In this document: one piece after another, positions 17,457 to 25,579 of the stretch
Numbering within the stretch: position 1 is the stretch's first letter
Layout of the letters: every line of letters begins with the position of its first letter
Assembly (NCBI GenBank): GCA_944392775.1
Contig: CALXXV010000005.1
Location: 1-46,257, forward strand
Direction of reading: 5' to 3'
DNA from: an uncultured Alphaproteobacteria bacterium
GTDB taxonomy: Bacteria > Pseudomonadota > Alphaproteobacteria > Rs-D84
Length of the DNA stretch: 46,257 nucleotides
The notes under the pieces: model-generated
Told to the model about the DNA's origin: nothing
The model's database searches: none
Seen by the model: only the letters and a program-made list of their open reading frames with translations
Position numbers and translations under genes: made by a program

Positions 17457-18748
17457 TTCTTTTTAATCCATCCAATTGCGGTTCCTATTTTTTTGCTCCA
17501 ATTTTTTGTCCCTTTCAAAAGTGAGGAAGTATCTTTTGTGACTTTCTTGTACATGTCATCCATACCTTTCCCGACATAGTTGTCTAGTTGTTCTCGGGTT
17601 AGGTTAAATATGCGCAACATCAGATAGAAAGTTAATATCGAAGATAACCACAAAATAGAATGTTCGCCAAATCCCATTGCGCTATTCGCAACTTGTGGAA
17701 CGTTAGATGTTGCCACGCCACCTGCTGCGACAACAAATACAGACGAACTCCATTGAAACAGTGATTTTATTATTGCGATATTTACACACAAAATGAAAGC
17801 GCAAGCAATCATAGTAATAATCATCTGCTGCAATGCTTTTGTCACGCCCGAAAAAGCGGGCCATATATCAAACCATTTATCGCTAGGTTTGGCAACGTAT
17901 ACCAAGACTTGGAAAGGGTATAAAATTAGTGCCATGCCAAAGTTAAAGATTGCTTGGATGATTAATAATGCCATAAATAAATTACTGGATATGAAAGTTG
18001 TCACAAGTAATATTCCAGTTACCAGATTTAAAAAGTCTTCTCCGCCATGTGGAACAAGCGTAATCAGTCCGCGTAGCCCCCGATTTATGAAATCAAAACC
18101 GCGTTTAATAATTTGATTGTTTGCATGAGAGATGTCTGAAACAGGTTGCACCATAAATTCACAACTAGATTTAGATATCCAACCTTTTTCAATTATAGAT
18201 TCTGGACATTCTATTTTCTCTGCTTTGATTCCTGATTCGTTTATACTATTCGTGATACTTTCTGTATATATAGCACCAAATTGTAAAAACGGATTTACAA
18301 GCCATTCTGTTAAATAAATAGGTTTTAATTGTAATAATACAGCTGCAGCAATGATCGCACGAATGGCAGGCTTAAGCATGTTTGTACTGATTGTCATGGC
18401 ATCTGCTTTACCATCTACCATTTCTCCACCGCCAGAAAAGCCGAAGAAAGAAACCCATGTTTTTGGAAAATACATTTTTATCAAGTACAGGGATAGAGAA
18501 ATTGCTAAAAATCCCCAGATTAAAATATAAATAATACCATTTCCTTTCCCTACGAAGAATTCATACCCACCAGTTGCAACAGTCATAAGCGCGTCTAAAA
18601 TATTTGGTATGAAAGGCGCCAAATTTAATGCGTCAATTATATTGGAATCAGCGTATGCAGACATAGGTGACAGACAAAAAAACGCAAGTGCCATAAAAGG
18701 CATTGCACGACGCAATACATAAAAAAGAGCGTGTTTGAATAAAATCAT
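17453..18748 (-). CDS. TrbL/VirB6-like polytopic membrane protein, paralog B (operon gene 1)
   Basis: First gene of the four-gene minus-strand operon. The 431-residue product has a signal peptide (MALAFFCLSPMSAYA), a helix near 70-90, a periplasmic loop with a Cys pair (IECPESIIEKGWISKSSCEF), and central helices with ALILYPFQVLVYVAKPSDKW. It ends in a basic tail (KGTKNWSKKIGTAIGWIKKK). The topology matches its neighbours, though sequence identity is low. A TGATATAAT promoter lies upstream; the leader of about 22 bases holds aagagaga as a weak ribosome binding site. Confidence 0.62.
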   Translation of the reverse strand: MILFKHALFYVLRRAMPFMALAFFCLSPMSAYADSNIIDALNLAPFIPNILDALMTVATGGYEFFVGKGNGIIYILIWGFLAISLSLYLIKMYFPKTWVSFFGFSGGGEMVDGKADAMTISTNMLKPAIRAIIAAAVLLQLKPIYLTEWLVNPFLQFGAIYTESITNSINESGIKAEKIECPESIIEKGWISKSSCEFMVQPVSDISHANNQIIKRGFDFINRGLRGLITLVPHGGEDFLNLVTGILLVTTFISSNLFMALLIIQAIFNFGMALILYPFQVLVYVAKPSDKWFDIWPAFSGVTKALQQMIITMIACAFILCVNIAIIKSLFQWSSSVFVVAAGGVATSNVPQVANSAMGFGEHSILWLSSILTFYLMLRIFNLTREQLDNYVGKGMDDMYKKVTKDTSSLLKGTKNWSKKIGTAIGWIKKK

Positions 18749-18776
18749 TCTCTCTTAATAAATATTATTATTATCA

Positions 18777-18810
18777 ATTATATCACATTTATTGCAAAAT
18801 ATGATATACT
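18777..18810. promoter_or_regulatory. Back-to-back extended -10 promoters of the VirB6-like array
   Basis: Minus strand: TGATATAAT (TATAAT at 18777-18782), driving the operon from 18748. Plus strand: TGATATACT (TATACT at 18805-18810), driving the gene at 18819. The two -10 boxes are only 22 bases apart, so the promoters overlap and probably compete. The plus transcript is predicted to begin 2 bases before its ATG. Confidence 0.65.
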
Positions 18811-18818
18811 TAAAAACA

Positions 18819-20108
18819 ATGAATAGATTAAAAAAGTTCTGGATAGTATTTTTATCATTTTTGCCCTTTTCTGCTGGGGCGGTGGCACCATTCGTTGTTG
18901 GTGCAATTGCTGGTATTGGGGTAATTGCAGGGTTTTCTATATACAGAACAGCGGCACCTGTAAATATGGCGGATGCATTAAATTTTTTTTCTAGTTGTTG
19001 GTCTTGCCAAATGTTTTCAGAAGTAATGGCGACAATGTCTGGTTTGTTGCCACGTGCATATAGTGCGATTGGAAGTGTTATATTGCCTTTTGCAGCAGGT
19101 CTTACTGCTGTGTGGTTTGCATGGAAGTTGTTTTCGGGTTTTTTAAATGGGAAACAAGAAGATCCTTGGAATATAGCTAGTACTTTCGGACTTCACTTGA
19201 TAAAACTTACTTTTGTTGGGGCGTTATTGATGTTCCCTTTGCCTCGGTTGATAACGGAAGTAGTTATAGAACCAGTGTTTAATGTCGGTTTGTCTTTGAA
19301 TAGAATTGTTGCTGGTAATGATGAATTTGCTAAGTGTGTTGTTGCGACGGCAATTGCTGACCCCGTTTCTATAAATTCAGATTATGCGCAGTCTGGTGCG
19401 TTTTCGCCGAAGCTTCGTCATAACTTGGCATGTGAAGTCGCGAATGTTCATCAAATGACAGGTTTAGGTATGGCTGTTGGTTGGACTATGCTTAACATGG
19501 CGTTTAATGAACAATATATGCATAAAATTATGTGGAATATACCGATTTTTCCAAATATACCGATCTTTTTTGCTGGTGCGTTGATTTTGGTGTTGTTCTT
19601 TTTTGCACTATTACCTATTCCAGTATATTTTTTAGAGATATTTATAAAACTGTCGATGGATTTAATAATGTTGCCGTTTATGATGTTGTCTTGGTTGTTT
19701 AAGGGGTGGCCTATATTCCCAAATGGTGGTAGAAATATACAAGGTATGATAAATGATGTGATTAAGGGTACCGCAGGAATTGCGATGGTTGGGGTGTTTG
19801 TGACATTCGCGGTTATGTTTTTAAATGCGGTGTTTGGAAAGTGGCAGGGGGCAGACAGATTACAACAGGCCTTGGCGCAAAACGATTCGACAATATTAAT
19901 GGACGGATTGATGATGCGTAATGATAGTATTGTCACTATCATATTGATGGGAATCTTTATTGCGATGTTTATGACGATGATTCCTGCGCTGGTAAAGACC
20001 TTGTTTGCGAACGTTAACATTCCTAAAACATTTTACGAAACAACAAAAAAGAATATAGAAATAACGTGGCAAAACCTTAAAAAATGGTATACCGCGATAA
20101 AAAAATAA
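18819..20108 (+). CDS. TrbL/VirB6-like polytopic membrane protein, paralog A (divergent)
   Basis: A 429-residue protein with an N-terminal export segment (FWIVFLSFLPFSAGA), a second helix, and a periplasmic C-W-S-C motif (SSCWSCQMFSEVMATM). Then come PWNIASTFGLHLIKL, PLPRLITEVVIEPVFN, a hydrophobic block ending IMLPFMMLSWLFKGWPIFP, and two more helices. It pairs best with paralog C at 16272. Start choice: an upstream TTG at 18792 is in frame but spans the promoter; the ATG at 18819 follows TATACT by 8 bases. There is no ribosome binding site. Other type IV secretion genes (VirB4, VirB8-B11, VirD4) are not in the window. Confidence 0.65.
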   Translation: MNRLKKFWIVFLSFLPFSAGAVAPFVVGAIAGIGVIAGFSIYRTAAPVNMADALNFFSSCWSCQMFSEVMATMSGLLPRAYSAIGSVILPFAAGLTAVWFAWKLFSGFLNGKQEDPWNIASTFGLHLIKLTFVGALLMFPLPRLITEVVIEPVFNVGLSLNRIVAGNDEFAKCVVATAIADPVSINSDYAQSGAFSPKLRHNLACEVANVHQMTGLGMAVGWTMLNMAFNEQYMHKIMWNIPIFPNIPIFFAGALILVLFFFALLPIPVYFLEIFIKLSMDLIMLPFMMLSWLFKGWPIFPNGGRNIQGMINDVIKGTAGIAMVGVFVTFAVMFLNAVFGKWQGADRLQQALAQNDSTILMDGLMMRNDSIVTIILMGIFIAMFMTMIPALVKTLFANVNIPKTFYETTKKNIEITWQNLKKWYTAIKK

Positions 20109-20159
20109 AAAATCAAGTGCTTTATTTATGGTGATGGGCTTTTTTGTAAGTTCCGAATC

Positions 20160-20168
20160 TGATATAAT
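20160..20168 (+). promoter_or_regulatory. Extended -10 promoter of the 172-residue hypothetical gene
   Basis: TGATATAAT ending 8 bases before the ATG at 20177; the predicted leader is about 2 bases. Confidence 0.6.
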
Positions 20169-20176
20169 TCATATCA

Positions 20177-20695
20177 ATGAAACCGTTTCCGATTCTTTAT
20201 TGGCCACGTAAGACAACAGCAGATACAGATTATCAGCTGGCGCGTAAGGTTATAAATAACGAAACTGGGGTTATGCCAGATGTTGTGACGGAAAATTTAG
20301 ATTTAGCGGATATATTATCTCAGAATCCGGGGGCAACAGTATATTATCCTGTTTTTTGTGAATCTACTGGTTGGTGGGGCGAATTATTGGGGGGCTCTGC
20401 TATTGTGACAGATAAATTGATAATATCGTCAGAATGTCAGTTAATGGTGATAGAGGCTGAAGATACCGCATCAAATCGTGAAAAGGCGGGAAAAAATCAA
20501 TTGTTGGCGGCAGAAATATATCCTGCCAGCGGTTTTTTCAAGAAAATGAATTCTGGTATTGCGACTGTTGCGGATATGTTGGCGACTGACGCAGGAACAA
20601 TTTTAGCACTTTTTTCTGGTAAAAATCAGAATCAATTTATAAATGTCTTAGAATCAACAGGAAATTCGTATCTTGGTTGTATTGGAAGATATTAA
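20177..20695 (+). CDS. Hypothetical protein, 172 residues
   Basis: Not recognised. The protein starts MKPFPILYWPRKTTADTDYQ with no signal peptide or membrane segment. The middle contains a Trp/Gly-rich turn (CESTGWWGELLGGSA) and a beta-strand run (IVTDKLIISSECQLMVIEAE). The end is mixed helix/loop with Cys near the C terminus (YLGCIGRY). Coding is supported by codon use like its neighbours and by the TGATATAAT promoter placed for leaderless translation. It follows the divergent VirB6-like gene by 68 bases but has its own promoter, so a functional link is only positional. Confidence 0.7.
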   Translation: MKPFPILYWPRKTTADTDYQLARKVINNETGVMPDVVTENLDLADILSQNPGATVYYPVFCESTGWWGELLGGSAIVTDKLIISSECQLMVIEAEDTASNREKAGKNQLLAAEIYPASGFFKKMNSGIATVADMLATDAGTILALFSGKNQNQFINVLESTGNSYLGCIGRY

Positions 20696-20700
20696 AATAC

Positions 20701-20728
20701 TTGCTTTATAGAAATTTATTTGTATAAT
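20701..20728 (+). promoter_or_regulatory. Promoter of rpmE
   Basis: TTGCTT, 16 bases, TATAAT; predicted +1 near 20735, followed by a ribosome binding site (aaaagga) before the ATG at 20766. Confidence 0.6.
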
Positions 20729-20765
20729 TTTGTGGTTTTAATAGGATAATAAAAAGGAATAAACG

Positions 20766-20978
20766 ATGAAAAAAGGTATTCATCCAGAATATTATGCAAA
20801 TAATGTTACTTTGACAGATGGTAGTGTTATTCAAATTTTTTCTTCTGTAAAAAAAGACATGGTTTTGTCTACAGATCATTTGAATCATTCTGCTTGGACA
20901 GGTCAACGCACGAATGTTGGTGAAAAAGGACAGCGCGCGACAAAGTTTAAAAATAAATTTGCAGGCTTTAATTTTTAA
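20766..20978 (+). CDS. rpmE: 50S ribosomal protein L31
   Basis: A 70-residue large-subunit protein: MKKGIHPEY at the start, DHLNHSAWTGQ in the middle. It lacks the zinc-binding cysteines of some L31 forms, as in many alphaproteobacteria. The next gene starts 26 bases after its stop and may be co-transcribed. Confidence 0.92.
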   Translation: MKKGIHPEYYANNVTLTDGSVIQIFSSVKKDMVLSTDHLNHSAWTGQRTNVGEKGQRATKFKNKFAGFNF

Positions 20979-21004
20979 TCAGATTTGCTTTACAGGGGCA
21001 TGAA

Positions 21005-21709
21005 ATGGAGCTGTTGATAAAAGGTTCTACGGAATTAAATAAAATGTTTATGGCGTTACAGAGGACTGCGTCTGGATTACGTCATGATTTCGGAGAAGTT
21101 GAAAATCTGCAGCAATCTTTGCGTGGGGCACGTGATTTCGTTCAAAAGGCTTCGGCAAGAATAGAAGAAAGTATTTTATCAGATTTATTATTGGTTCGCC
21201 CTTCGGCAGGTTTGTTGACCCCAAATGTTTCGCATGATGGTGATGGACGAGATGAGTTTGTTTTAGCATTATCTGGGGCTGCAAACTTTGTTCGTGGGAA
21301 TCCACATTTCGCAATATCTTTGGCCTTACGTAGTAATGACGAAACAAAAATTGCTTTAGTGTATTCTCCGATTGATGAAAGACTGTATTATGCAGAAGCA
21401 GAGCGTGGAGCGTACATTTTTTCTGCGTACCATTCTGCAAGAATGAAAGTTTCTAATTTATCAGAACCGTTAGATGTTACGGTTGCATATAATACAACAG
21501 ATTTCAGAAAAACAATCGGGGACGTTCGTAGAACTGGTTGCCCAGCATTAGATTTAGCGTGGGTTGCAGCAGGTAAGTTTGATGCGTTTGTGTCTGACCC
21601 ACTGGATTATGCAGAAATTGCAGCGGGGGATTTGTTAGTTCGTGAAGCGGGCGGAAAAATTGATGTCGGGGCAGACTTGATCGCAACTAATGGAAAGATT
21701 GAGTTATAA
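21005..21709 (+). CDS. Inositol monophosphatase-family protein with degenerate metal site
   Basis: A 234-residue protein with the overall IMPase/SuhB pattern: a long N-terminal helix, GRDEFVLALSGAANFVRGNP, IALVYSPIDERLYYAE, RRTGCPALDLAWVAAGKFDAF, and AAGDLLVREAGGKI near the end. The family's main metal-binding motif D-P-x-D-G-T is here L87-A-L-S90-G-A, so both aspartates are gone. The aspartate of the late W-D-x-A-A-G motif is replaced by Glu. The upstream Glu-Glu motif is not evident. This suggests a pseudoenzyme, perhaps with a binding role as proposed for SuhB in rRNA transcription complexes (inference). It lies 26 bases after rpmE and ends in a terminator. Confidence 0.78.
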   Translation: MELLIKGSTELNKMFMALQRTASGLRHDFGEVENLQQSLRGARDFVQKASARIEESILSDLLLVRPSAGLLTPNVSHDGDGRDEFVLALSGAANFVRGNPHFAISLALRSNDETKIALVYSPIDERLYYAEAERGAYIFSAYHSARMKVSNLSEPLDVTVAYNTTDFRKTIGDVRRTGCPALDLAWVAAGKFDAFVSDPLDYAEIAAGDLLVREAGGKIDVGADLIATNGKIEL

Positions 21710-21712
21710 AAT

Positions 21713-21734
21713 TACCGCATATGCGGTTTTTTTT
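21713..21734 (+). terminator. Rho-independent terminator
   Basis: A perfect ACCGCAT / ATGCGGT hairpin followed by seven or more T, right after the IMPase-like gene. Confidence 0.85.
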
Positions 21735-21821
21735 AATAAAAAATTTTGAAAATTTATAATATCTAATATAAGATAAAAATCGGAAGAAAGTATTTCAGGA
21801 TTAGATTTACTTTTTTATCCT

Positions 21822-21865
21822 ATTTTTAGCAAAAAATGTGTTTTTTATTAATGTTTGCTAAAAAT
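21822..21865. repeat. 12-bp perfect inverted repeat in an intergenic region
   Basis: ATTTTTAGCAAA (21822-21833) is the exact inverted complement of TTTGCTAAAAAT (21854-21865), with a 20-base spacer. It could be an operator for the PBP1A gene or an AT-rich hairpin. Confidence 0.5.
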
Positions 21866-21869
21866 TTAT

Positions 21870-21935
21870 AACTCGGTTATCAGCGTGACGGAATTTCTCT
21901 CCTCTGGATCGTTGCCATGCCGAGTTGCTTTTATT
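21870..21935 (+). ncRNA. Candidate small structured RNA upstream of PBP1A
   Basis: AACTCGG (21870-21876) pairs with CCGAGTT (21920-21926), enclosing about 43 bases that contain ctctcctctgg (21897-21907), an anti-Shine-Dalgarno-like stretch. A T-rich tail (gcttttattt) follows. The enclosed sequence is GC-richer than the surrounding intergenic DNA. It lies just downstream of a suhB-like gene, where alphaproteobacterial suhB-motif (alpha-r8/MmgR) RNAs have been described, but I cannot confirm that family from memory. No strong promoter was seen. Confidence 0.3.
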
Positions 21936-21985
21936 TGTTAATACAAAACTTGCAAACGTATAATAAATATCTTAAAATTTATTTT

Positions 21986-24025
21986 ATGAAATTAAAAAAA
22001 TTCTTTCGCGTTTTTTTTAATGTATTATTCTGGGGATTTACTGCAGGTATTGCTGTTCTTGCCGGGATGGTATTAATATATGGTAATGATTTACCTGATT
22101 ATAAAAAGTTAGCTACATATGCACCACCTGTTGCAACAAGATTATATGCGTCTGATGGTAGTTTACTTATAGAGTACGCTGAAGAACGTCGTGTTTTTAT
22201 TGATTTTTCTGATATGCCGCCACAACTTATAAATGCTTTTATTGCTGCGGAAGATCAGAATTTTTGGTCTCATCCTGGTATAGATATCCAAGGAATATCT
22301 AGGGCTTTAGTAAATAATGCAATGCGCTTTTTAGGTTTTAATACGCATTTTTCTGGTGCTTCTACTATAACGCAACAAGTTGCAAAAAATTTCTTTTTGA
22401 CGTCGGAACGAACACTTTCTCGTAAGATAAAAGAAGCAATATTAGCATTACGTTTAGAAAGAACATTCTCTAAACAACATATAATGACACTGTATTTAAA
22501 TCAGATTTTTTTAGGGGCGCGGGCATATGGGGTTGGGTCTGCGGCTTTGATGTATTTCAATAAACCCGTTTCAGAATTAAATTTGGCAGAATGTGCCTTT
22601 TTAGCGTCTTTACCGAAAGCACCAAATAATCGTGATAAGGCGGTAGAAAGACGCAATTATGTTTTGCGAAGAATGGTAGAGGAGGGATTTATAACGTCTG
22701 CGCAGGCTAAAGAAGCAGCGGATCAGCCACTGAATATAAATAGCGGTTTTACAGCGCAAATGGAGGAAGAATATCAATATTTTGCAGAAGATGTTCGTCG
22801 GCAGTTATTGGATAGTTTAGGTAGAGAAATGTTATATAACCAAGGCTTATATATAAAAACTACTATAGTTCCAGAATTTCAAAAAGCCGCGACTGAAGCA
22901 TTAAATAAAGAATTAGACAATTATAATGAAGGGAAAGAAGAAAAATTACAGGGGGCAATAATTGCTATGAATCCCCATACAGGACGAGTTTTGGCGATGT
23001 CAGGTGGCAGATCGTTTTCTGAAAGTTCGTTTAATCGTGCGACGCAGGCTATGCGACAAATTGGTAGTACTATAAAACCATTTGTATATTTGGCGGCTTT
23101 AGAGCGTGGAATGTCTCCAGAAGCAATGATTTTGGATGCCCCGATTGTTGGTTTAAAAGAAGATAACAGTTTGTGGAAACCAGAAAATTATGATAAAAAA
23201 TTTTTAGGAGAGGTCCCTTTACGCTTAGCTTTAGAAACGTCTCGCAATGTGCCCGCTGTTCGTCTTGTTCAGCAGATAGGGGCGGAGAACGCAATAGAAT
23301 CGGCACAACGTTTTGGTGTATATCCAGAAGATTTAAAAAACATAAATTTATCTTTGGCACTTGGGTCAGGCGAAACCACTTTATTGCGGTTAGTGCAAGG
23401 CTATTCTGCCTTTATAAATGGTGGTTATCTGATTGAGCCAAAAATGGTTGACTATATAGAAGATCGTTATGGGCGTGTAATTGGTGGGCAACAAACAGAG
23501 TTAATTGAGTGGCAGGAAGGTTTGTTACCTGTCGAAGATTCTTCTAAGTCTGAACCGTTGTCCGATCCGCAAAGTCTGTACCAGATAGTTTCTATATTGC
23601 AAGGTACTGTTGAAAGGGGGACTGGAAAACAGGCTCGTGTCTCTGGGCATACAATCGGTGGAAAAACAGGCACTACAAATGAAGTTAAAGATGTGTGGTT
23701 TGTGGGCTTTTCAAAAAATTTGATAGCTGGGGTATATCTTGGTTTTGATACGCCTAAACCTTTAGGAAATGGTGCAGGCAGTCATATGGCCGCGAGAGTT
23801 TTTGCTGATTTTATGTCAAAAGCGTTGAAAAACGAGAAAAATCAACCGTTTGCAGTGCCGGATGGTATGACTTTTGTTAGAGTAAATCGGCGTAGCGGTG
23901 CTTCGGCCTCTGCAGACCCTAACGGTGTAATAATAACAGAAGCTTTTAAACCTGGACAAAAACCTAATCCTGCCCCAAGTGTAAAAGCAAAGGAAAGTAG
24001 CGCTGTTGTTGGAGGAGTATTTTAA
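21986..24025 (+). CDS. mrcA: Penicillin-binding protein 1A (class A bifunctional transglycosylase/transpeptidase)
   Basis: Polymerises and cross-links peptidoglycan in the periplasm, anchored by an N-terminal helix (VLFWGFTAGIAVLAGMVLIY). Glycosyltransferase GT51 signatures are AAEDQNFWSHPG (Glu89) and GASTITQQVAKNF. The transpeptidase has S361-T-I-K (GSTIKPF), S419-R-N and K560-T-G (GKTGTTNEVKDVWFVGF). The product is 679 residues from the ATG at 21986; the frame extends upstream to 21917, but that part is not membrane-anchor-like and crosses the structured intergenic region. It heads an envelope block with an MliC-like lipoprotein and mraY. Confidence 0.93.
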   Translation: MKLKKFFRVFFNVLFWGFTAGIAVLAGMVLIYGNDLPDYKKLATYAPPVATRLYASDGSLLIEYAEERRVFIDFSDMPPQLINAFIAAEDQNFWSHPGIDIQGISRALVNNAMRFLGFNTHFSGASTITQQVAKNFFLTSERTLSRKIKEAILALRLERTFSKQHIMTLYLNQIFLGARAYGVGSAALMYFNKPVSELNLAECAFLASLPKAPNNRDKAVERRNYVLRRMVEEGFITSAQAKEAADQPLNINSGFTAQMEEEYQYFAEDVRRQLLDSLGREMLYNQGLYIKTTIVPEFQKAATEALNKELDNYNEGKEEKLQGAIIAMNPHTGRVLAMSGGRSFSESSFNRATQAMRQIGSTIKPFVYLAALERGMSPEAMILDAPIVGLKEDNSLWKPENYDKKFLGEVPLRLALETSRNVPAVRLVQQIGAENAIESAQRFGVYPEDLKNINLSLALGSGETTLLRLVQGYSAFINGGYLIEPKMVDYIEDRYGRVIGGQQTELIEWQEGLLPVEDSSKSEPLSDPQSLYQIVSILQGTVERGTGKQARVSGHTIGGKTGTTNEVKDVWFVGFSKNLIAGVYLGFDTPKPLGNGAGSHMAARVFADFMSKALKNEKNQPFAVPDGMTFVRVNRRSGASASADPNGVIITEAFKPGQKPNPAPSVKAKESSAVVGGVF

Positions 24026-24055
24026 AAAAATTGAATTATTTTACGGAGAGAGAAA

Positions 24056-24352
24056 ATGAAAAAATGTTTGTTCTTTATAATATCGTGTTTAATTTTATCG
24101 GCGTGCGAAGAAACAAAAATAATAAATGCTAATTGCGGTAATTATAATATAGAAATAATAATGTCTAAAGATGGTGAACGTATAAATGCCGTAATAAATG
24201 GTAATTCTGCAGCCTTAAATATTGCCTTGTCTGCATCTGGTGTCAGATATGTGGGTAATTTTAATGATGCTCCTATAACATTGTGGAATAAAGGGGATGA
24301 TTGGACGTTATATTTGGGTGATGAAAAAGCTATTTATTGTACGGTTAAATAA
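24056..24352 (+). CDS. Small lipoprotein resembling MliC lysozyme inhibitor
   Basis: A 98-residue protein with a lipobox L-S-A-C (Cys17) after a short hydrophobic signal. The mature part has the beta-strand pattern of MliC/PliC C-type lysozyme inhibitors: an early NCGNYNIEIIMSKDGE strand, SASGVRYVGNF, then ITLWNKGDDWTLYLGD and a final Cys (AIYCTVK) that could pair with the Cys of NCGNY. The S-G-x-R-Y and W-x-K-G-D elements are typical of the family. Its position next to PBP1A and mraY fits a cell-wall protection role. The start is preceded by acggagag. Confidence 0.65.
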   Translation: MKKCLFFIISCLILSACEETKIINANCGNYNIEIIMSKDGERINAVINGNSAALNIALSASGVRYVGNFNDAPITLWNKGDDWTLYLGDEKAIYCTVK

Positions 24353-24406
24353 CTTTTGTTTTGTATAATTTATGTGATAAAATGTCAGCATAAGAAGGAG
24401 ATTTTT

Positions 24407-25495
24407 ATGCTGACGTCTTTTTTACTTGATAATGGTTTTGGATTTTTTGCAAGTGGTTGGACACAATTTGCAGCGGCGTTTGGATTGGCTTTTTTTATAA
24501 TGTTGATATTTGGTCGATGGTTTATAAAAGAAATGCATAAGCTACAAAAAAAAGGACAGCCTATAAGTGAAAATGTACCGGAAACACACCGTAAAAAAGC
24601 TGGAACTCCTACTATGGGGGGGATTCTTATATGCATTGCTATAATATTGTCTAGTGTTTTATTTATGCCGATACATAATCCAACGGGTTGGATTGCACTT
24701 TTGTCGTTGGCTTTATTTGGGGTTATAGGTTTTGTTGATGATTATAAAAAAGTTTTGTCTCAGTCTAAAAAAGCTTCTAACGGTTTGTCGCCTATGTTAA
24801 GACTGGGGCTAGAGGCTGTTTGTGTTATAATTTTGGCTTTTCTGATAAATAAAACAATGCCACCATATATACCGGAATTATCTTTGTCTTTACCATTTGG
24901 TATCATTTTTTCTTTGGGGATTTTTTATTATGTTTTTGCATATTTTGTAATTGCAGGGAGTGCGAATGCAACAAATATAACAGATGGTTTGGATGGAATG
25001 TTAGCAAAATTGTATATGCCAGTTTTGATCGTTTTGGTTGTTGCGCTTTATGGTGCCACAAGAATTGGTTTTATGGATACGGTTATGTTCCTGCCAACAG
25101 CAAGCGGTTTATATGCAGTTCTAGGTGCAGCATTTGGTGCTGTTCTTGGGTTTTTATGGTATAACGCTAAACCTGCGTCTATATTTATGGGAGATGTTGG
25201 ATCTTTGGCGTTGGGCGGTTTTATGGGAACTGTTGCAATGTTATTAAAATCTGAAATTATAATGGCTATTGCTGCTGGTATGATGGTTCTTATACTTTTG
25301 TCTTCTTTTGTTCAGACGATGTATTTTAAAGCGTCTCGTAAAATAACAGGAACAGGCAAGCGTGTGTTTTTACGTGCACCCTTGCATCATCATTTTGAAG
25401 AGTTGGGGTGGCCCGAAACAAAAATTGTTGATCGCTTTTTTATAATGTCAATTTTGTTTTCTGGTTTGGCAATGGTTTTATTAAAGTTTGCTTAA
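24407..25495 (+). CDS. mraY: Phospho-N-acetylmuramoyl-pentapeptide transferase
   Basis: Transfers phospho-MurNAc-pentapeptide from UDP to undecaprenyl phosphate, making lipid I on the inner membrane. The 362-residue, ten-helix protein has HRKKAGTPTMGGIL, FVDDYKKV, NATNITDGLDGM, FMGDVGSLALGG and PLHHHFEELGWPE, all expected active-site blocks. The ATG at 24407 follows aaggag by 6 bases. The frame is open further upstream, but that part is not conserved. It is followed by a terminator and ftsW; murD, which usually lies between them, is absent. Confidence 0.96.
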   Translation: MLTSFLLDNGFGFFASGWTQFAAAFGLAFFIMLIFGRWFIKEMHKLQKKGQPISENVPETHRKKAGTPTMGGILICIAIILSSVLFMPIHNPTGWIALLSLALFGVIGFVDDYKKVLSQSKKASNGLSPMLRLGLEAVCVIILAFLINKTMPPYIPELSLSLPFGIIFSLGIFYYVFAYFVIAGSANATNITDGLDGMLAKLYMPVLIVLVVALYGATRIGFMDTVMFLPTASGLYAVLGAAFGAVLGFLWYNAKPASIFMGDVGSLALGGFMGTVAMLLKSEIIMAIAAGMMVLILLSSFVQTMYFKASRKITGTGKRVFLRAPLHHHFEELGWPETKIVDRFFIMSILFSGLAMVLLKFA

Positions 25496-25496
25496 T

Positions 25497-25525
25497 AAAT
25501 ATCCCGGTTTTACCGGGATATTTAA
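25497..25525. terminator. Terminator after mraY
   Basis: A long hairpin, aaatatcccgg / ccgggatattt with a short loop, overlaps the last bases after the stop. Its symmetry would also work in the other direction. Confidence 0.75.
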
Positions 25526-25562
25526 TTATTATTTTTTCCGCGGTATACTTTCATAAAAAAGA

Positions 25563-25571
25563 TGATATAAT
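25563..25571 (+). promoter_or_regulatory. Extended -10 promoter of ftsW-murG
   Basis: TGATATAAT (TATAAT at 25566-25571). The predicted +1 near 25578 is 2 bases before the ATG at 25580, with no Shine-Dalgarno sequence. Confidence 0.65.
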
Positions 25572-25579
25572 AATTTAAC

